64,000 bases of DNA, taken from assembly GCA_900469965.1 (NCBI GenBank), contig UBZP01000018.1, positions 69,535-133,534 of the forward strand, given 5' to 3'. The translations under genes and the position numbers were made by a program. Source of the DNA: Hyphomicrobiales bacterium (GTDB lineage: Bacteria; Pseudomonadota; Alphaproteobacteria; Rhizobiales; Rhizobiaceae). Positions 45,210 to 53,736 of the stretch are shown here, in pieces. Positions within the stretch are counted from its first letter, which is position 1, and every line of letters begins with the position of its first letter. Under the pieces are notes generated by a model. It was not told the origin of the DNA and ran no database searches. It worked only from the letters and a program-made list of their open reading frames with translations.

Positions 45210-46244
45210 ATGTTCATCAGAGCCCTTGCTTTCATTGCCGCCCTTCTTCTCGCCGGAAGCCCGCAGGCAGACGCCCGAACCTTCGTCGATGCCGGCGGGC
45301 GGACCGTCGAGGTCCCTGGCCGGATCGGGAAGGTGTTCGTGGCCGGGCCGCCGGCGTCGGTGCTGGTCTATGCGCTGGCACCGGAGAAACTGGCGGGATG
45401 GGTGCGCGAGCCCGGCGAGAAGGCGAAGAAATACCTCCTTCCCGAAGCCCGCGACCTTCCCACCTACGGCTGGCTGACGGGCAGGGGCGGTACCGCCAAT
45501 GTCGAAGCGGTCCTTGCCGCCAAGCCGGACCTGATCATCGACGTGGGAACGGTCAATGAGACCTATATCTCGCTGGCGGACAGGGTGCAGGAGCAGACCG
45601 GCATTCCCTATGTGCTGATCGGCGGGCGCTTCGCCGATACCCCCGAGACCCTTCGCCAGGCCGGCGCCCTGCTGGGCGAAAGCGCGCGTGGCGAGGAACT
45701 GGCCCGATATGCGGAAAAGCGTCTTGCCGACATCCAGTCGCTGTTGGCGGACATTCCCGAGGGCGAGCGTCCGAGGGTCTACTACGGCCGTGGCCCGAAG
45801 GGGCTGGAGACCGGGCTTTCGGGTTCGATCAACATGGAGATCCTCGAAATGGCAGGCGCCACCAACGTCGCCGCCGCTGCCGGCAAGGGCGGGCTGACGG
45901 AGGTGTCGCTCGAGCAGGTGCTCGCCTGGAAGCCCGACGTGATTCTCGCGAGCGATGCCGGTTTCGCCGAGGCGGTCAGGTCCGACCCGTCCTGGTCAGG
46001 CGTGCCGGCCGTGCAGGCGGGCCGGGTGTACAAGGCGCCCGACGTCCCGTTCGGCTGGTTCGATTCGCCGCCGGGGATCAACCGGCTGATCGGCCTCGCC
46101 TGGCTCCGATCCGTCCTCTATCCGGACGCCGGCACGACCGATCTGCGCGCGGAGGTGCGGGAATTCTTCAAGCTGTTCTATCACGTCGACCTGAAGGAGG
46201 CCGATCTGGACGCTCTCCTGGCGAACACCGGGAGCCGGAATTGA
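45210..46244 (+). CDS. Cluster A-II (BtuF/FecB-like) periplasmic binding protein, probable molybdate/tungstate importer
   Basis: Exported binding protein of 344 residues: signal peptide FIRALAFIAALLLAGSPQADA, then FVDAGGRTVEVPGRIGKVFV, the beginning of the helical-backbone family that usually binds siderophores or cobalamin. The C-terminal VPFGWFDSPPGINRLIGLAWL is typical of a subgroup. By sequence alone it would be called an iron-complex binding protein. A ModE-type operator before it and a molbindin gene after the ATPase gene point to molybdate or tungstate, as for Haemophilus influenzae MolA. GAGG before ATG. Co-transcribed with permease and ATPase genes. Confidence 0.85.
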   Translation: MFIRALAFIAALLLAGSPQADARTFVDAGGRTVEVPGRIGKVFVAGPPASVLVYALAPEKLAGWVREPGEKAKKYLLPEARDLPTYGWLTGRGGTANVEAVLAAKPDLIIDVGTVNETYISLADRVQEQTGIPYVLIGGRFADTPETLRQAGALLGESARGEELARYAEKRLADIQSLLADIPEGERPRVYYGRGPKGLETGLSGSINMEILEMAGATNVAAAAGKGGLTEVSLEQVLAWKPDVILASDAGFAEAVRSDPSWSGVPAVQAGRVYKAPDVPFGWFDSPPGINRLIGLAWLRSVLYPDAGTTDLRAEVREFFKLFYHVDLKEADLDALLANTGSRN

Positions 46245-47290
46245 GTCCTTCGGGCGAGACCGGCATGGAACGGCCGGCGATAATGCGATCGGCCGCCGCA
46301 TACGGACTTGCGGCCCTGGTCCTGCTCGTCGTCGTTATCGTCGCCCTGTCGGTCGGCAAGTACCCGGTGCGCCCGGAAACGACGTTCTCGATCCTCTGGC
46401 AGGGAATTGCCGGAACGACGACGGACGTGGACCCCACGCTCGGCAACGTGATCTGGAATGTCCGCCTGCCGCGCGTGATGGCGGGGCTCTGCATCGGCGC
46501 GGTGCTGGCGGCCGCCGGGGCGAGCTATCAGGGCGTCTTTCGCAATCCGCTGGTGTCGCCGGACATTCTCGGCGTTTCGGCCGGCGCCAGCCTCGGGGCG
46601 GTCTTCGGGATATTCCTGTCGCTGCCGGTATTGGCGATCCAGGTGCTGAGCTTCCTGGGCGGCCTCTTCGCGCTCGCGGTCGTCTATGCGGTCGGACTGG
46701 CGGTGCGCGGGCGCGATCCGGTGCTGACGCTCGTGCTCGCGGGGATGGCGATCGCCGCGCTGCTGGCCGCGGGCATCTCGCTCGTCAAGATCCTGGCGGA
46801 TCCCTACGACCAGTTGCCGGCGATCACCTACTGGCTGCTCGGCAGCCTGGCGAGCGTCACCAACGCGGACCTGGTCCTCGTCGTGCCCAGCTTCGTGCTC
46901 GGCGTCGCGGTCCTCCATCTCTTGCGCTGGCGGATCAACCTGCTCTCGCTCGGCGACGACGAGGCGCGCGCGCTCGGCGTGGAGACGCGCCTGCTGCGGC
47001 CGGCGCTCATCGCCGCCGCGACGCTGATCACCTCCGCCGCCGTCTCGATCAGCGGCGTGATCGGCTGGATCGGCCTCGTCATCCCGCATATGGCGCGCAT
47101 GCTGGTGGGGCCGGACTTCCGGGTCCTGCTGCCGGCATCCCTCTTCCTCGGGGCGGCCTTCCTCGTCGTCATCGATACGGTGGCGCGCACGGCCTCCACG
47201 GTCGAGGTGCCGCTCGGCATCCTGACGGCGGTGATCGGCGCTCCGTTTTTCCTCGCCTTGCTGGCGACGGGCCGCGGCGGCTGGTCATGA
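46241..47290 (+). CDS. FecCD/BtuC-family ABC permease (MolB-like)
   Basis: Type II importer permease of up to 349 residues with about ten helices. Landmarks: LPRVMAGLCIGAVLAAAGAS (near 76-95), NPLVSPDILGVSAGASLGAVFG (split as NPLVSPDILG and VSAGASLGAVFG) and the ATPase-contact GVIGWIGLVIPHMARMLVG near 270-288. The TTG at 46241 overlaps the upstream stop and has GGGAG six bases before; ATG 46265 is the alternative. HI1471 (MolB) belongs to the same family. Confidence 0.87.
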   Translation: MSPSGETGMERPAIMRSAAAYGLAALVLLVVVIVALSVGKYPVRPETTFSILWQGIAGTTTDVDPTLGNVIWNVRLPRVMAGLCIGAVLAAAGASYQGVFRNPLVSPDILGVSAGASLGAVFGIFLSLPVLAIQVLSFLGGLFALAVVYAVGLAVRGRDPVLTLVLAGMAIAALLAAGISLVKILADPYDQLPAITYWLLGSLASVTNADLVLVVPSFVLGVAVLHLLRWRINLLSLGDDEARALGVETRLLRPALIAAATLITSAAVSISGVIGWIGLVIPHMARMLVGPDFRVLLPASLFLGAAFLVVIDTVARTASTVEVPLGILTAVIGAPFFLALLATGRGGWS

Positions 47291-48078
47291 TGATGCGCCT
47301 GGACAACCTGGCCTTCGGCCACCGCGGCGTACCGATCGGCTCGAAGATGAACCTGTCGGTCCATGCCGGCGAGGTGCTGGCGATCCTGGGGCCCAACGGC
47401 GCCGGCAAGACGACGCTGTTTCGGACGATCCTCGGTCTGCAGCGGCCGCTTGCGGGGCACGTCCATGTCGACGACACGGATCTTTCGCTCTGTTCGCGCA
47501 GCGAGGTCGCCGCGAGGATCGCCTATGTGCCGCAGGCGCACGGCGCGCTGTTTCCGTTCCGGGCGCTGGACATCGTGATCATGGGGCGGGCGGGACGGCT
47601 CGCCGCCTTCCGGCAGCCGGGCCGCAGGGATCGCGACCTGGCGCTCGCGGCCATGGAGCGTCTCGGCATCCGATCGCTGGCTGACCGGCCCTATACCGAG
47701 ATCAGCGGCGGCGAGCGGCAACTGGTCCTCATCGCCCGGGCGCTTGCACAGGAAGCGCGTTTCCTGGTTCTGGACGAGCCGACCGCAAGCCTGGACTATG
47801 GCCATCAGTTCCAGGTCCTCGAACAGATCCGACTGCTCGCTTCAAGCGGCAAGGGCGTTGTGCTTTCGACGCACAACCCCGACCACGCCTTCTTCGTTGC
47901 GGACCGAGCGGCGCTCATGGCGGGCGGCGCCATCCTGGACATCGGCGAACCGCGCCGGGTGCTGACGCCGGCGGCCCTTCGCTCCGTGTTCGGGATCGAC
48001 GTCGTCGTCGGCAGGATCGCGGGAAGCGCGCATCCGACATGCGCGCCAGCCCGCGTCGGCGGGCCGTCCGGGGACTGA
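47287..48078 (+). CDS. FecE/BtuD-family ABC ATPase (MolC-like)
   Basis: ATPase of 263 residues: Walker A LGPNGAGKTTLFRT (near 35-48), signature EISGGERQLVLIARALAQ, Walker B FLVLDEPTASLD and switch VVLSTHNPDHAF. The ATG overlaps the permease stop. The C-terminal region beyond about residue 230 (RIAGSAHPTCAPARVGGPSGD) is not part of the core. The molbindin gene converges six bases after its stop. Confidence 0.9.
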   Translation: MMMRLDNLAFGHRGVPIGSKMNLSVHAGEVLAILGPNGAGKTTLFRTILGLQRPLAGHVHVDDTDLSLCSRSEVAARIAYVPQAHGALFPFRALDIVIMGRAGRLAAFRQPGRRDRDLALAAMERLGIRSLADRPYTEISGGERQLVLIARALAQEARFLVLDEPTASLDYGHQFQVLEQIRLLASSGKGVVLSTHNPDHAFFVADRAALMAGGAILDIGEPRRVLTPAALRSVFGIDVVVGRIAGSAHPTCAPARVGGPSGD

Positions 48079-48084
48079 GGGACC

Positions 48085-48294
48085 TCAGTCGTCCACCGCC
48101 ACCATGACGTCGGAAGCCTTGACGACCGCATAGGCATCCTTGCCGGCGGCAAGTCCCAGTTCGGCTACCGCCTCGTTGGTGATCGAGGCCGTGATGATGG
48201 ATCCGCCGATGTCGATCCGCACATGGGCGGTCGTAGCGCCCAGCGTCACATCCACCACCTTGCCCTTCAGCCGATTGCGCGCACTGATCTTCAT
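48085..48294 (-). CDS. mop: Molbindin (Mop/TOBE-domain molybdopterin- or molybdate-binding protein)
   Basis: A 69-residue single Mop domain: KISARNRLKGKVVDVTLGAT, then TAHVRIDIGGSIITASIT and the SxxxLGL-like VAELGLAAGKDAYAVVKASDVMVA. Such proteins form hexamers that store several molybdate or tungstate ions. AAGGAGG precedes the ATG 48294; upstream codons in this frame are not part of it. The gene converges on the ABC transporter operon with a gap of only six bases, which strongly links that transporter with molybdenum. Confidence 0.9.
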   Translation of the reverse strand: MKISARNRLKGKVVDVTLGATTAHVRIDIGGSIITASITNEAVAELGLAAGKDAYAVVKASDVMVAVDD

Positions 48295-48424
48295 GGCCGG
48301 TATCGCCTCCTTGCTGTGCCGTGAGGGCAGAGCATTAGCACGACCGCCGCCGCGTCGAAATCCCCGGGGACGCGGCATTTGCGCCCGCGGCTTCCGGAGG
48401 TTGACATTTCCCACACGGTGTTTA

Positions 48425-48440
48425 CTGCAACGTTGCAGGT
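48425..48440. promoter_or_regulatory. LacI-type operator, copy 2 of GCAACGTTGCAGGT
   Basis: CTGCAACGTTGCAG (48425-48438) is a perfect 14-base palindrome with central CG. A TTGACA (48401-48406) lies upstream and TATGAT (48441-48446) immediately downstream, so the site sits in the promoter of the beta-glucosidase gene. Confidence 0.65.
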
Positions 48441-48478
48441 TATGATTTTTCGCAATTCCGCAAGGGCGGAGGCGACAG

Positions 48479-49873
48479 ATGGCAGGAATGATGATGGACC
48501 CCAGGACCCTATCCGAGCGCTTTCCCGGCGACTTCCTCTTCGGCGTGGCGACCGCCGCCTTCCAGATCGAGGGGGCGTCGAAGGCAGACGGGCGCAAGCC
48601 CTCGATCTGGGATGCGTTTTCCAACATGCCCGGCCGCGTCTTCGGCCGGCACAACGGCGATGTCGCCTGCGACCACTACAACCGGCTGGACGAGGACCTC
48701 GACCTGATCAAGGCGCTCGGCGTCTCGGCCTATCGCTTCTCGATCGCCTGGCCGCGGATCGTTCCCGAGGGCACCGGCGCCGTCAACGAGACGGGGCTGG
48801 ACTTCTACGATCGTCTCGTCGACGGGCTGAAAGCGCGCGGCATCAAGGCGTTCGCGACGCTCTATCACTGGGATCTGCCGCTGTCGCTGATGGGGGATGG
48901 CGGCTGGACGGCGCGGCAGACGGCGCATGCGTTCGAGCGCTATGCGAGGGTGGTGACCGCCCGTCTCGGCGACCGGCTGGATGCGGTTGCGACGTTCAAC
49001 GAGCCCTGGTGCTCGGTCTGGCTCAGCCACCTCTACGGCATCCATGCGCCGGGCGAGCGCAACCTCGACGCGGCGCTGCATGCACTGCACGTCACCAATC
49101 TCGCCCATGGGCTCGGGGTGGCGGCCATCCGCTCAGAGCGGCCGCAACTGCCGGTCGGGATCGTGCTGAATGCCCACCAGACCTATGCCGGGTCCGATGC
49201 CGCCGAGGACCTCGCTGCGGAAAAGCGCGCCTTCGACTTCCACAACGGCGTGTTCTTCGGCCCGGTGTTTGCCGGGGCCTACCCGGAAGGCTTCATGAGC
49301 GCGCTCGGTCACCGGATGCCGCAGATCGAGCCCGGCGACATGGAGGCGATCCACCAGCAGCTCGACTGGTGGGGACTGAACTACTACACGCCGATGCGGG
49401 TGGTGGCCGATCCCGCACCGGGCGCGGACTATCCGGCGACGCTGCCTGCGCCCGCCGTCAGCGACGTCAAGACCGACATCGGCTGGGAGGTCTGCGCTCC
49501 GGCGCTCGGCGACCTGATCCGCCGGCTGAACGCGGCCTACAGGCTTCCCGAATGCTACATCACCGAGAACGGCGCCTGTTACAACATGGGCGTCGAAAAC
49601 GGCGCGGTGGACGACCAGCCGCGGCTTGACTACATTGCCGAGCATCTGGCCGTCACCGCCGACCTGATCGCGGAGGGCTATGCCATGCGCGGCTATTTCG
49701 CCTGGAGCCTGATGGACAATTTCGAGTGGGCGGAAGGCTACCGGATGCGCTTCGGCATCGTCCATGTCGACTACGACACGCAGGTGCGGACGATCAAGAA
49801 GAGCGGCCACTGGTACAGGGCGCTCGCGGCACAGTTTCCGAAGGGAAATCATGCCCGAAGTGCAGCCGAATGA
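48479..49873 (+). CDS. GH1 family beta-glucosidase
   Basis: Hydrolyses beta-glucosides, possibly also beta-galactosides, in the cytoplasm; no signal peptide. The 464-residue protein has the GH1 N-terminal signature FLFGVATAAFQIEGA (about 19-33), acid/base glutamate in ATFNEPWCS (near 181) and nucleophile glutamate in CYITENGAC (near 364), plus WSLMDNFEWAEGY near the end that binds the sugar. GGAGG before ATG 48479; four further ATGs follow within 18 bases. No transporter is adjacent, but a LacI-type operator lies in front. Confidence 0.94.
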   Translation: MAGMMMDPRTLSERFPGDFLFGVATAAFQIEGASKADGRKPSIWDAFSNMPGRVFGRHNGDVACDHYNRLDEDLDLIKALGVSAYRFSIAWPRIVPEGTGAVNETGLDFYDRLVDGLKARGIKAFATLYHWDLPLSLMGDGGWTARQTAHAFERYARVVTARLGDRLDAVATFNEPWCSVWLSHLYGIHAPGERNLDAALHALHVTNLAHGLGVAAIRSERPQLPVGIVLNAHQTYAGSDAAEDLAAEKRAFDFHNGVFFGPVFAGAYPEGFMSALGHRMPQIEPGDMEAIHQQLDWWGLNYYTPMRVVADPAPGADYPATLPAPAVSDVKTDIGWEVCAPALGDLIRRLNAAYRLPECYITENGACYNMGVENGAVDDQPRLDYIAEHLAVTADLIAEGYAMRGYFAWSLMDNFEWAEGYRMRFGIVHVDYDTQVRTIKKSGHWYRALAAQFPKGNHARSAAE

Positions 49874-49953
49874 GACGGTCGGCGTAGCAGGGGCGCAGAC
49901 CGCAAGGCCGGCAGGCCGCCGGACCCTCAAGCCCTTGCAACAGGGGGGAGCAG

Positions 49954-50355
49954 ATGATGAAGGGTGGATGCCTTTGCGGTTCCGTCCGGTACGAGGCGAG
50001 CGCGGCGCCGCTGCATTCCGGGTTCTGCCATTGCCGTGACTGCCAGCGCGCGACCGGGACCGGCCACAGCTGCTACATGATCTTCGAGGCGCGGGATTTT
50101 TCCCATAGCGGCGAACTGCGCTCCTACGCCGTCGTCGCCGAGAGCGGTGCGCCGTCGGTCCGCCACTTCTGCCCGACCTGCGGCAGCACCGTCCTGGCAT
50201 CGGGGGCGCCGGGAGAGGAGCGCTGGACGGTCTTCGCCGGCACGCTGGACGATCCGTCGGAATTCGTTCCCGAGGCCGCGATCATGACCCGCAGCCGCCA
50301 GCGGTGGGATCATGTGCAAGGGGAACTTCCGGAGTTCTCGTGCATGCCGGGCTAA
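49954..50355 (+). CDS. GFA-family (DUF636, CENP-V/GFA) zinc protein
   Basis: A 133-residue protein with the seven-cysteine zinc pattern of the glutathione-dependent formaldehyde-activating fold: GGCLCGSVRY, CHCRDCQRATG and FCPTCGSTVL. The true biochemical role of most members is unknown; formaldehyde activation is established for few. Preceded by GGGGGGAG. It begins 81 bases after the beta-glucosidase stop and could be read through from it. Confidence 0.88.
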   Translation: MMKGGCLCGSVRYEASAAPLHSGFCHCRDCQRATGTGHSCYMIFEARDFSHSGELRSYAVVAESGAPSVRHFCPTCGSTVLASGAPGEERWTVFAGTLDDPSEFVPEAAIMTRSRQRWDHVQGELPEFSCMPG

Positions 50356-50367
50356 AGCCTGTCGCGC

Positions 50368-51312
50368 CTATTTGCCGAGATGCCGCTCGCCGCGCTTGCG
50401 GGCCAGCTCCATCTGGAGCTGGCGCTGGCGGAAGCGGGCGCGGTCCTCGTCGCTGCGGCTCGCAAAGCAATGCGGGCAGGACACGCCGGGCTCGTAGGTG
50501 TCGGCCCTGATCTCCTCCGCCGTCAGCGGATGGCGGCAGGCGCGGCAGAGCGTGTGCTCGCCCTCTTCCAGCCCATGGGTGACCGAGACGCGCTCGTCGA
50601 AGACGAAGCAGGCGCCCTCCCACAGGCTTTCCTCCGCCGGCACCTCCTCGAGATATTTCAGGATGCCGCCCTTCAGGTGATAGACCTCGTCGAAGCCCTG
50701 CTCCTTCATGAAGGCGGTCGCCTTCTCGCAGCGGATGCCGCCGGTGCAGTACATGGCGATCTTCGGCTTGTTGTGCAGGCCGGTGTGGTTGCGCACCCAG
50801 TCCGGGAATTCGCGGAAGGTCTTCGTCTGCGGATCGACCGCGCCCCGGAAGATGCCGATCGCGGTCTCGTAGTCGTTGCGGGTGTCGATGACGATCGTGT
50901 CCGGATCGGAGATCAGGGCGTTCCAGTCCTTCGCCTCGACATAGGTGCCGACCACCCGGTTCGGGTCGATGTCCTCGACCCCCATGGTGACGATCTCCTT
51001 CTTCAGCCGCACCTTCATGCGCAGGAACGGCATCTCGGCGGCGGAGCTCTCCTTGTGTTCCAGCTTTGCGAATTCGGGCTGGGCGCGCAGGAAGGCGAGC
51101 ACGGTGCGGATACCGTCCGCCGGTCCGGCGATCGTGCCGTTGATGCCTTCATGGGCGAGCAGCAGCGTGCCGCGCACGCCATTGTCCTCGCACAGCACCT
51201 GCAAGGGCGCGCGCAGTTCGGCAAAGCGCGGGACGGAAACGAAGTGATAGAGCGCTGCGACCAGGAAGGGTTCCCCCGCCTTGCGCCCGGTGTCGGTCTG
51301 GATCTCGGTCAT
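50368..51312 (-). CDS. trhO: tRNA uridine(34) hydroxylase TrhO (rhodanese-domain)
   Basis: Forms 5-hydroxyuridine at the wobble position of tRNAs with oxygen. The 314-residue protein has the N-terminal YceA domain ([18 protein letters not shown] and [13 protein letters not shown]), a rhodanese domain with [14 protein letters not shown] and the catalytic cysteine in [12 protein letters not shown], and a C-terminal zinc-type pair CRACRHPLT and CPHCF. Open frame to 51348; ATG 51312 gives the family start. Confidence 0.92.
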   Translation of the reverse strand: MTEIQTDTGRKAGEPFLVAALYHFVSVPRFAELRAPLQVLCEDNGVRGTLLLAHEGINGTIAGPADGIRTVLAFLRAQPEFAKLEHKESSAAEMPFLRMKVRLKKEIVTMGVEDIDPNRVVGTYVEAKDWNALISDPDTIVIDTRNDYETAIGIFRGAVDPQTKTFREFPDWVRNHTGLHNKPKIAMYCTGGIRCEKATAFMKEQGFDEVYHLKGGILKYLEEVPAEESLWEGACFVFDERVSVTHGLEEGEHTLCRACRHPLTAEEIRADTYEPGVSCPHCFASRSDEDRARFRQRQLQMELARKRGERHLGK

Positions 51313-51375
51313 GGCGGCTGAAATACAGCTTTGCGGGCCGCGGTGCAATCGGCGCCGGCAGGGACGATCACGCCG

Positions 51376-52278
51376 TCAGGCCGCATGCCGCCAGAGAAGC
51401 TCGATGCACCCGGCATCCTCCCGGCTGTCCTCGGGGAAGAGAAGCCCGGCGAGCGGCAGCGCCTCGGCGCGCAGACGGTCGCCCTCGGCAATCATCACCG
51501 CGAGCAGATGCGTCAGGTCCTTCGGCGTGCCGATGTCGTCGGGATGGGCATCGGCAAAGCCGGTCAGCAGGGCGATGTCCTGGTTTTCGCCCAGCAGCGT
51601 GACCAGGATCCGCGCCTGCTTGCGGGTTCCGTTCAGGGCCGACGGCCAGGCTTCCTCCAGGAAGCGGCAGTGCACCCAGCGGTCCTGCGTGCGCTTGCGC
51701 AGGGTATGGAACAGGTCCGGCTCGCCGGTGTCCCTCGCCTGCCTCAGCGCGTCTGCCGCCTTGCGGCCCGTCGCGCGCCAGCCATGGCCGAGAATTTCGG
51801 CGGCGCGCTTGTGGCCGCCGCCGATCGTCAGGTGTTCGGCTGCCGCGAGCGCCTGCCTGCAGGTGCGGATGGCGTCCTCGATGAGGTCCTCCGTCGCGGC
51901 GGTATCGACAATGGCGTCGCGTCGCGCGACGAGCCTTGCATGAACACGCTCGACGGCCATGCGCTCTTCGACGGTCGATGCGGCCTGAGCAAGGCGGTGC
52001 GCCGTCTCGACCAGCGAGGTGGCATCGCGGCTGGCGGCCAGGCTGCGCCCGAGCGTGCCGATGCGCTCGTTTTCCCGCTTCTGGAAGGATTTGTCGGCGC
52101 TGGCCACCAGCCGGTAGAGGCTGCGGACGCGCTTGAACTGCTTGCGGGCCGTGTGGATGGCCTCGTGCGGCCCGTCGGGCTGTTTCTCCAGCACCTCGAG
52201 CGCCCGCGACAGATATCGGGACGCGACGCGTCGTACTTCTCCCTGAAGAGGCTTATCCGCTTTGAGACTGAGGCTCAT
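51376..52278 (-). CDS. CHAD-domain protein
   Basis: All-helical CHAD protein of 300 residues with the conserved histidines and basic residues: HEAIHTARKQFKRVRSLYRL (about 38-57) and FHTLRKRTQDRWVHCRFLEE near 195-214. CHAD domains bind polyphosphate. Its start lies inside the end of the CYTH gene (26-base overlap), so the two are translated together. Confidence 0.88.
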   Translation of the reverse strand: MSLSLKADKPLQGEVRRVASRYLSRALEVLEKQPDGPHEAIHTARKQFKRVRSLYRLVASADKSFQKRENERIGTLGRSLAASRDATSLVETAHRLAQAASTVEERMAVERVHARLVARRDAIVDTAATEDLIEDAIRTCRQALAAAEHLTIGGGHKRAAEILGHGWRATGRKAADALRQARDTGEPDLFHTLRKRTQDRWVHCRFLEEAWPSALNGTRKQARILVTLLGENQDIALLTGFADAHPDDIGTPKDLTHLLAVMIAEGDRLRAEALPLAGLLFPEDSREDAGCIELLWRHAA

Positions 52279-52750
52279 GAAAGGACCGGAGCGCGCCTTC
52301 GGACAGCGCCATTGCCTGGTTGGAGTAACGGAAGTCGCCGGTCACCTCGCGTCCGACCCAATCGGGAATGTCCGGCTTGTCGGTCTCGGACTTAAGCTCC
52401 ACCTCGGCCACGACCAGGCCGCCGTAGCGCCCGCCATAGACGTCCACCTCCCAGGTGAAGCCCTTGTGCTCGACCTTGTAGCGGACCTTCTCGACGACGG
52501 TGCCGATCGCCTGGCCGAGCATTTCCTCGGCGACGGCCGGGTCGATATCGAACTCGTATTCGTCGCGGGACAGGGATGTCTGCCCGATCTTGAGCGTCAG
52601 GCAGGCGTGTCCGTCGCCATAGGCGCGGACCCTGAGCGAGCGATCATCCATCGTGGCGAGATAGCCCTGCCTGATGGAGACGCCGGCGTCTGCCGAGAGA
52701 CGCCACCGCTTGCCGGAAACCAGAAATTTTCTTTCGATTTCTTTGGCCAT
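52253..52750 (-). CDS. CYTH-domain (triphosphate tunnel) protein
   Basis: Tunnel-fold phosphohydrolase of 165 residues. The signature ExExK appears as MAKEIERKFLV (residues 4-8 EIERK), followed by the basic and acidic tunnel residues (RVRAYGDGHACLTLKIG, DEYEFDI, YKVEHKGFTWEVDVYGG, VVAEVELKSE). It probably hydrolyses inorganic triphosphate. It overlaps the CHAD gene, a pair often fused in one protein in other bacteria. Confidence 0.9.
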   Translation of the reverse strand: MAKEIERKFLVSGKRWRLSADAGVSIRQGYLATMDDRSLRVRAYGDGHACLTLKIGQTSLSRDEYEFDIDPAVAEEMLGQAIGTVVEKVRYKVEHKGFTWEVDVYGGRYGGLVVAEVELKSETDKPDIPDWVGREVTGDFRYSNQAMALSEGALRSFHEPQSQSG

Positions 52751-52851
52751 GCCACTCGCTTTCGCACTGTGGTAGTCGGTTGCACGAACTCTACACGATG
52801 GGCCGACCGTGGCAAGCTACGAAAAGGACCGGACGGCGCCCTGATCGTCCC

Positions 52852-52889
52852 GCCCCGGTTGAGCACCGGTTTTCGCCGGGGCCTTTTTT
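52852..52889 (+). terminator. Terminator-like hairpin in front of eda
   Basis: GCCCCGG (52852-52858), 17-base loop containing a smaller CCGG/CCGG-type stem, CCGGGGC (52876-52882), then CTTTTTTC. It is oriented with eda and lies 64 bases before its ATG. No annotated gene ends there on the plus strand, so it would stop a short unannotated transcript or act as an attenuator. Confidence 0.6.
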
Positions 52890-52952
52890 CTCGACACGGG
52901 CGGCATGAAGGGCTATTCCACCACCACATTCAATCGTTTTAGGGATGCGCCG

Positions 52953-53591
52953 ATGGCCGAGAAAACCGAAAAGCTCCTGTCCGTGCTGAAGCTGCAGCCG
53001 GTCGTTCCCGTGCTGATCGTGGAAGACGCGGCGACGGCCGTGCCGCTGGCGCGCGCATTGGTCGCAGGCGGTCTGAAGGCGATCGAGATCACGCTCCGCA
53101 CGCCGGCCGCGCTTGAGGCGATCCGTCGCGTCGCAAACGAGGTCGAAGGGGCCGTCGCCGGTGCCGGCACGATCCTGAACGCGGCGCAGTTCGACGAGGC
53201 GGTCGCCGCCGGTTCGCAGTTCATCGTCAGCCCGGGCACGACGCAGGAGCTTCTGGATGCCGCCGCACAGTCGCCGGTGCCGCTCCTGCCGGGTGCGGCC
53301 ACGGCCAGCGAGGTCATGGCGCTGCGCGAGGAAGGCTACGAAGTGCTGAAATTCTTCCCCGCCGAGCAGGCGGGGGGCGCGTCCTACCTCAAGGCGCTGT
53401 CCTCGCCGCTCGCCGGCACGCTGTTCTGCCCGACCGGCGGGATCTCGCTCGCCAACGCGAAGGACTACCTGTCGCTGCCGAACGTCATCTGCGTCGGTGG
53501 CTCCTGGGTCGCGCCGAAGGACCTCGTGGCGAAGGGCGACTGGGCCGGCATCACCAGGCTTGCGGCGGAGGCGGCGCAGCTCAAGGGCTGA
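52953..53591 (+). CDS. eda: 2-keto-3-deoxy-6-phosphogluconate / 4-hydroxy-2-oxoglutarate aldolase
   Basis: Class I aldolase that ends the Entner-Doudoroff pathway by forming pyruvate and glyceraldehyde 3-phosphate. At 212 residues it is full length. The catalytic glutamate is in AIEITLRTPAAL (near 47), the Schiff-base lysine in YEVLKFFPAEQAGG (near 134), and the phosphate site in CPTGGISLANA. Frame opens at 52905; the ATG at 52953 follows TAGGGATG. Confidence 0.94.
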   Translation: MAEKTEKLLSVLKLQPVVPVLIVEDAATAVPLARALVAGGLKAIEITLRTPAALEAIRRVANEVEGAVAGAGTILNAAQFDEAVAAGSQFIVSPGTTQELLDAAAQSPVPLLPGAATASEVMALREEGYEVLKFFPAEQAGGASYLKALSSPLAGTLFCPTGGISLANAKDYLSLPNVICVGGSWVAPKDLVAKGDWAGITRLAAEAAQLKG

Positions 53592-53736
53592 GCGCGGGGC
53601 GCCGTCTGCGCCTGCGCACGATCGATCGCTGCACGGCTCCGGCGGGCGGCGATCACGATTTTGCCAGTCGTGGTTTGTATTTGGGCCTCGCGCTCCTATC
53701 TCTCACTCCGGCTCACACTGGAAGGGAGATAACCCC

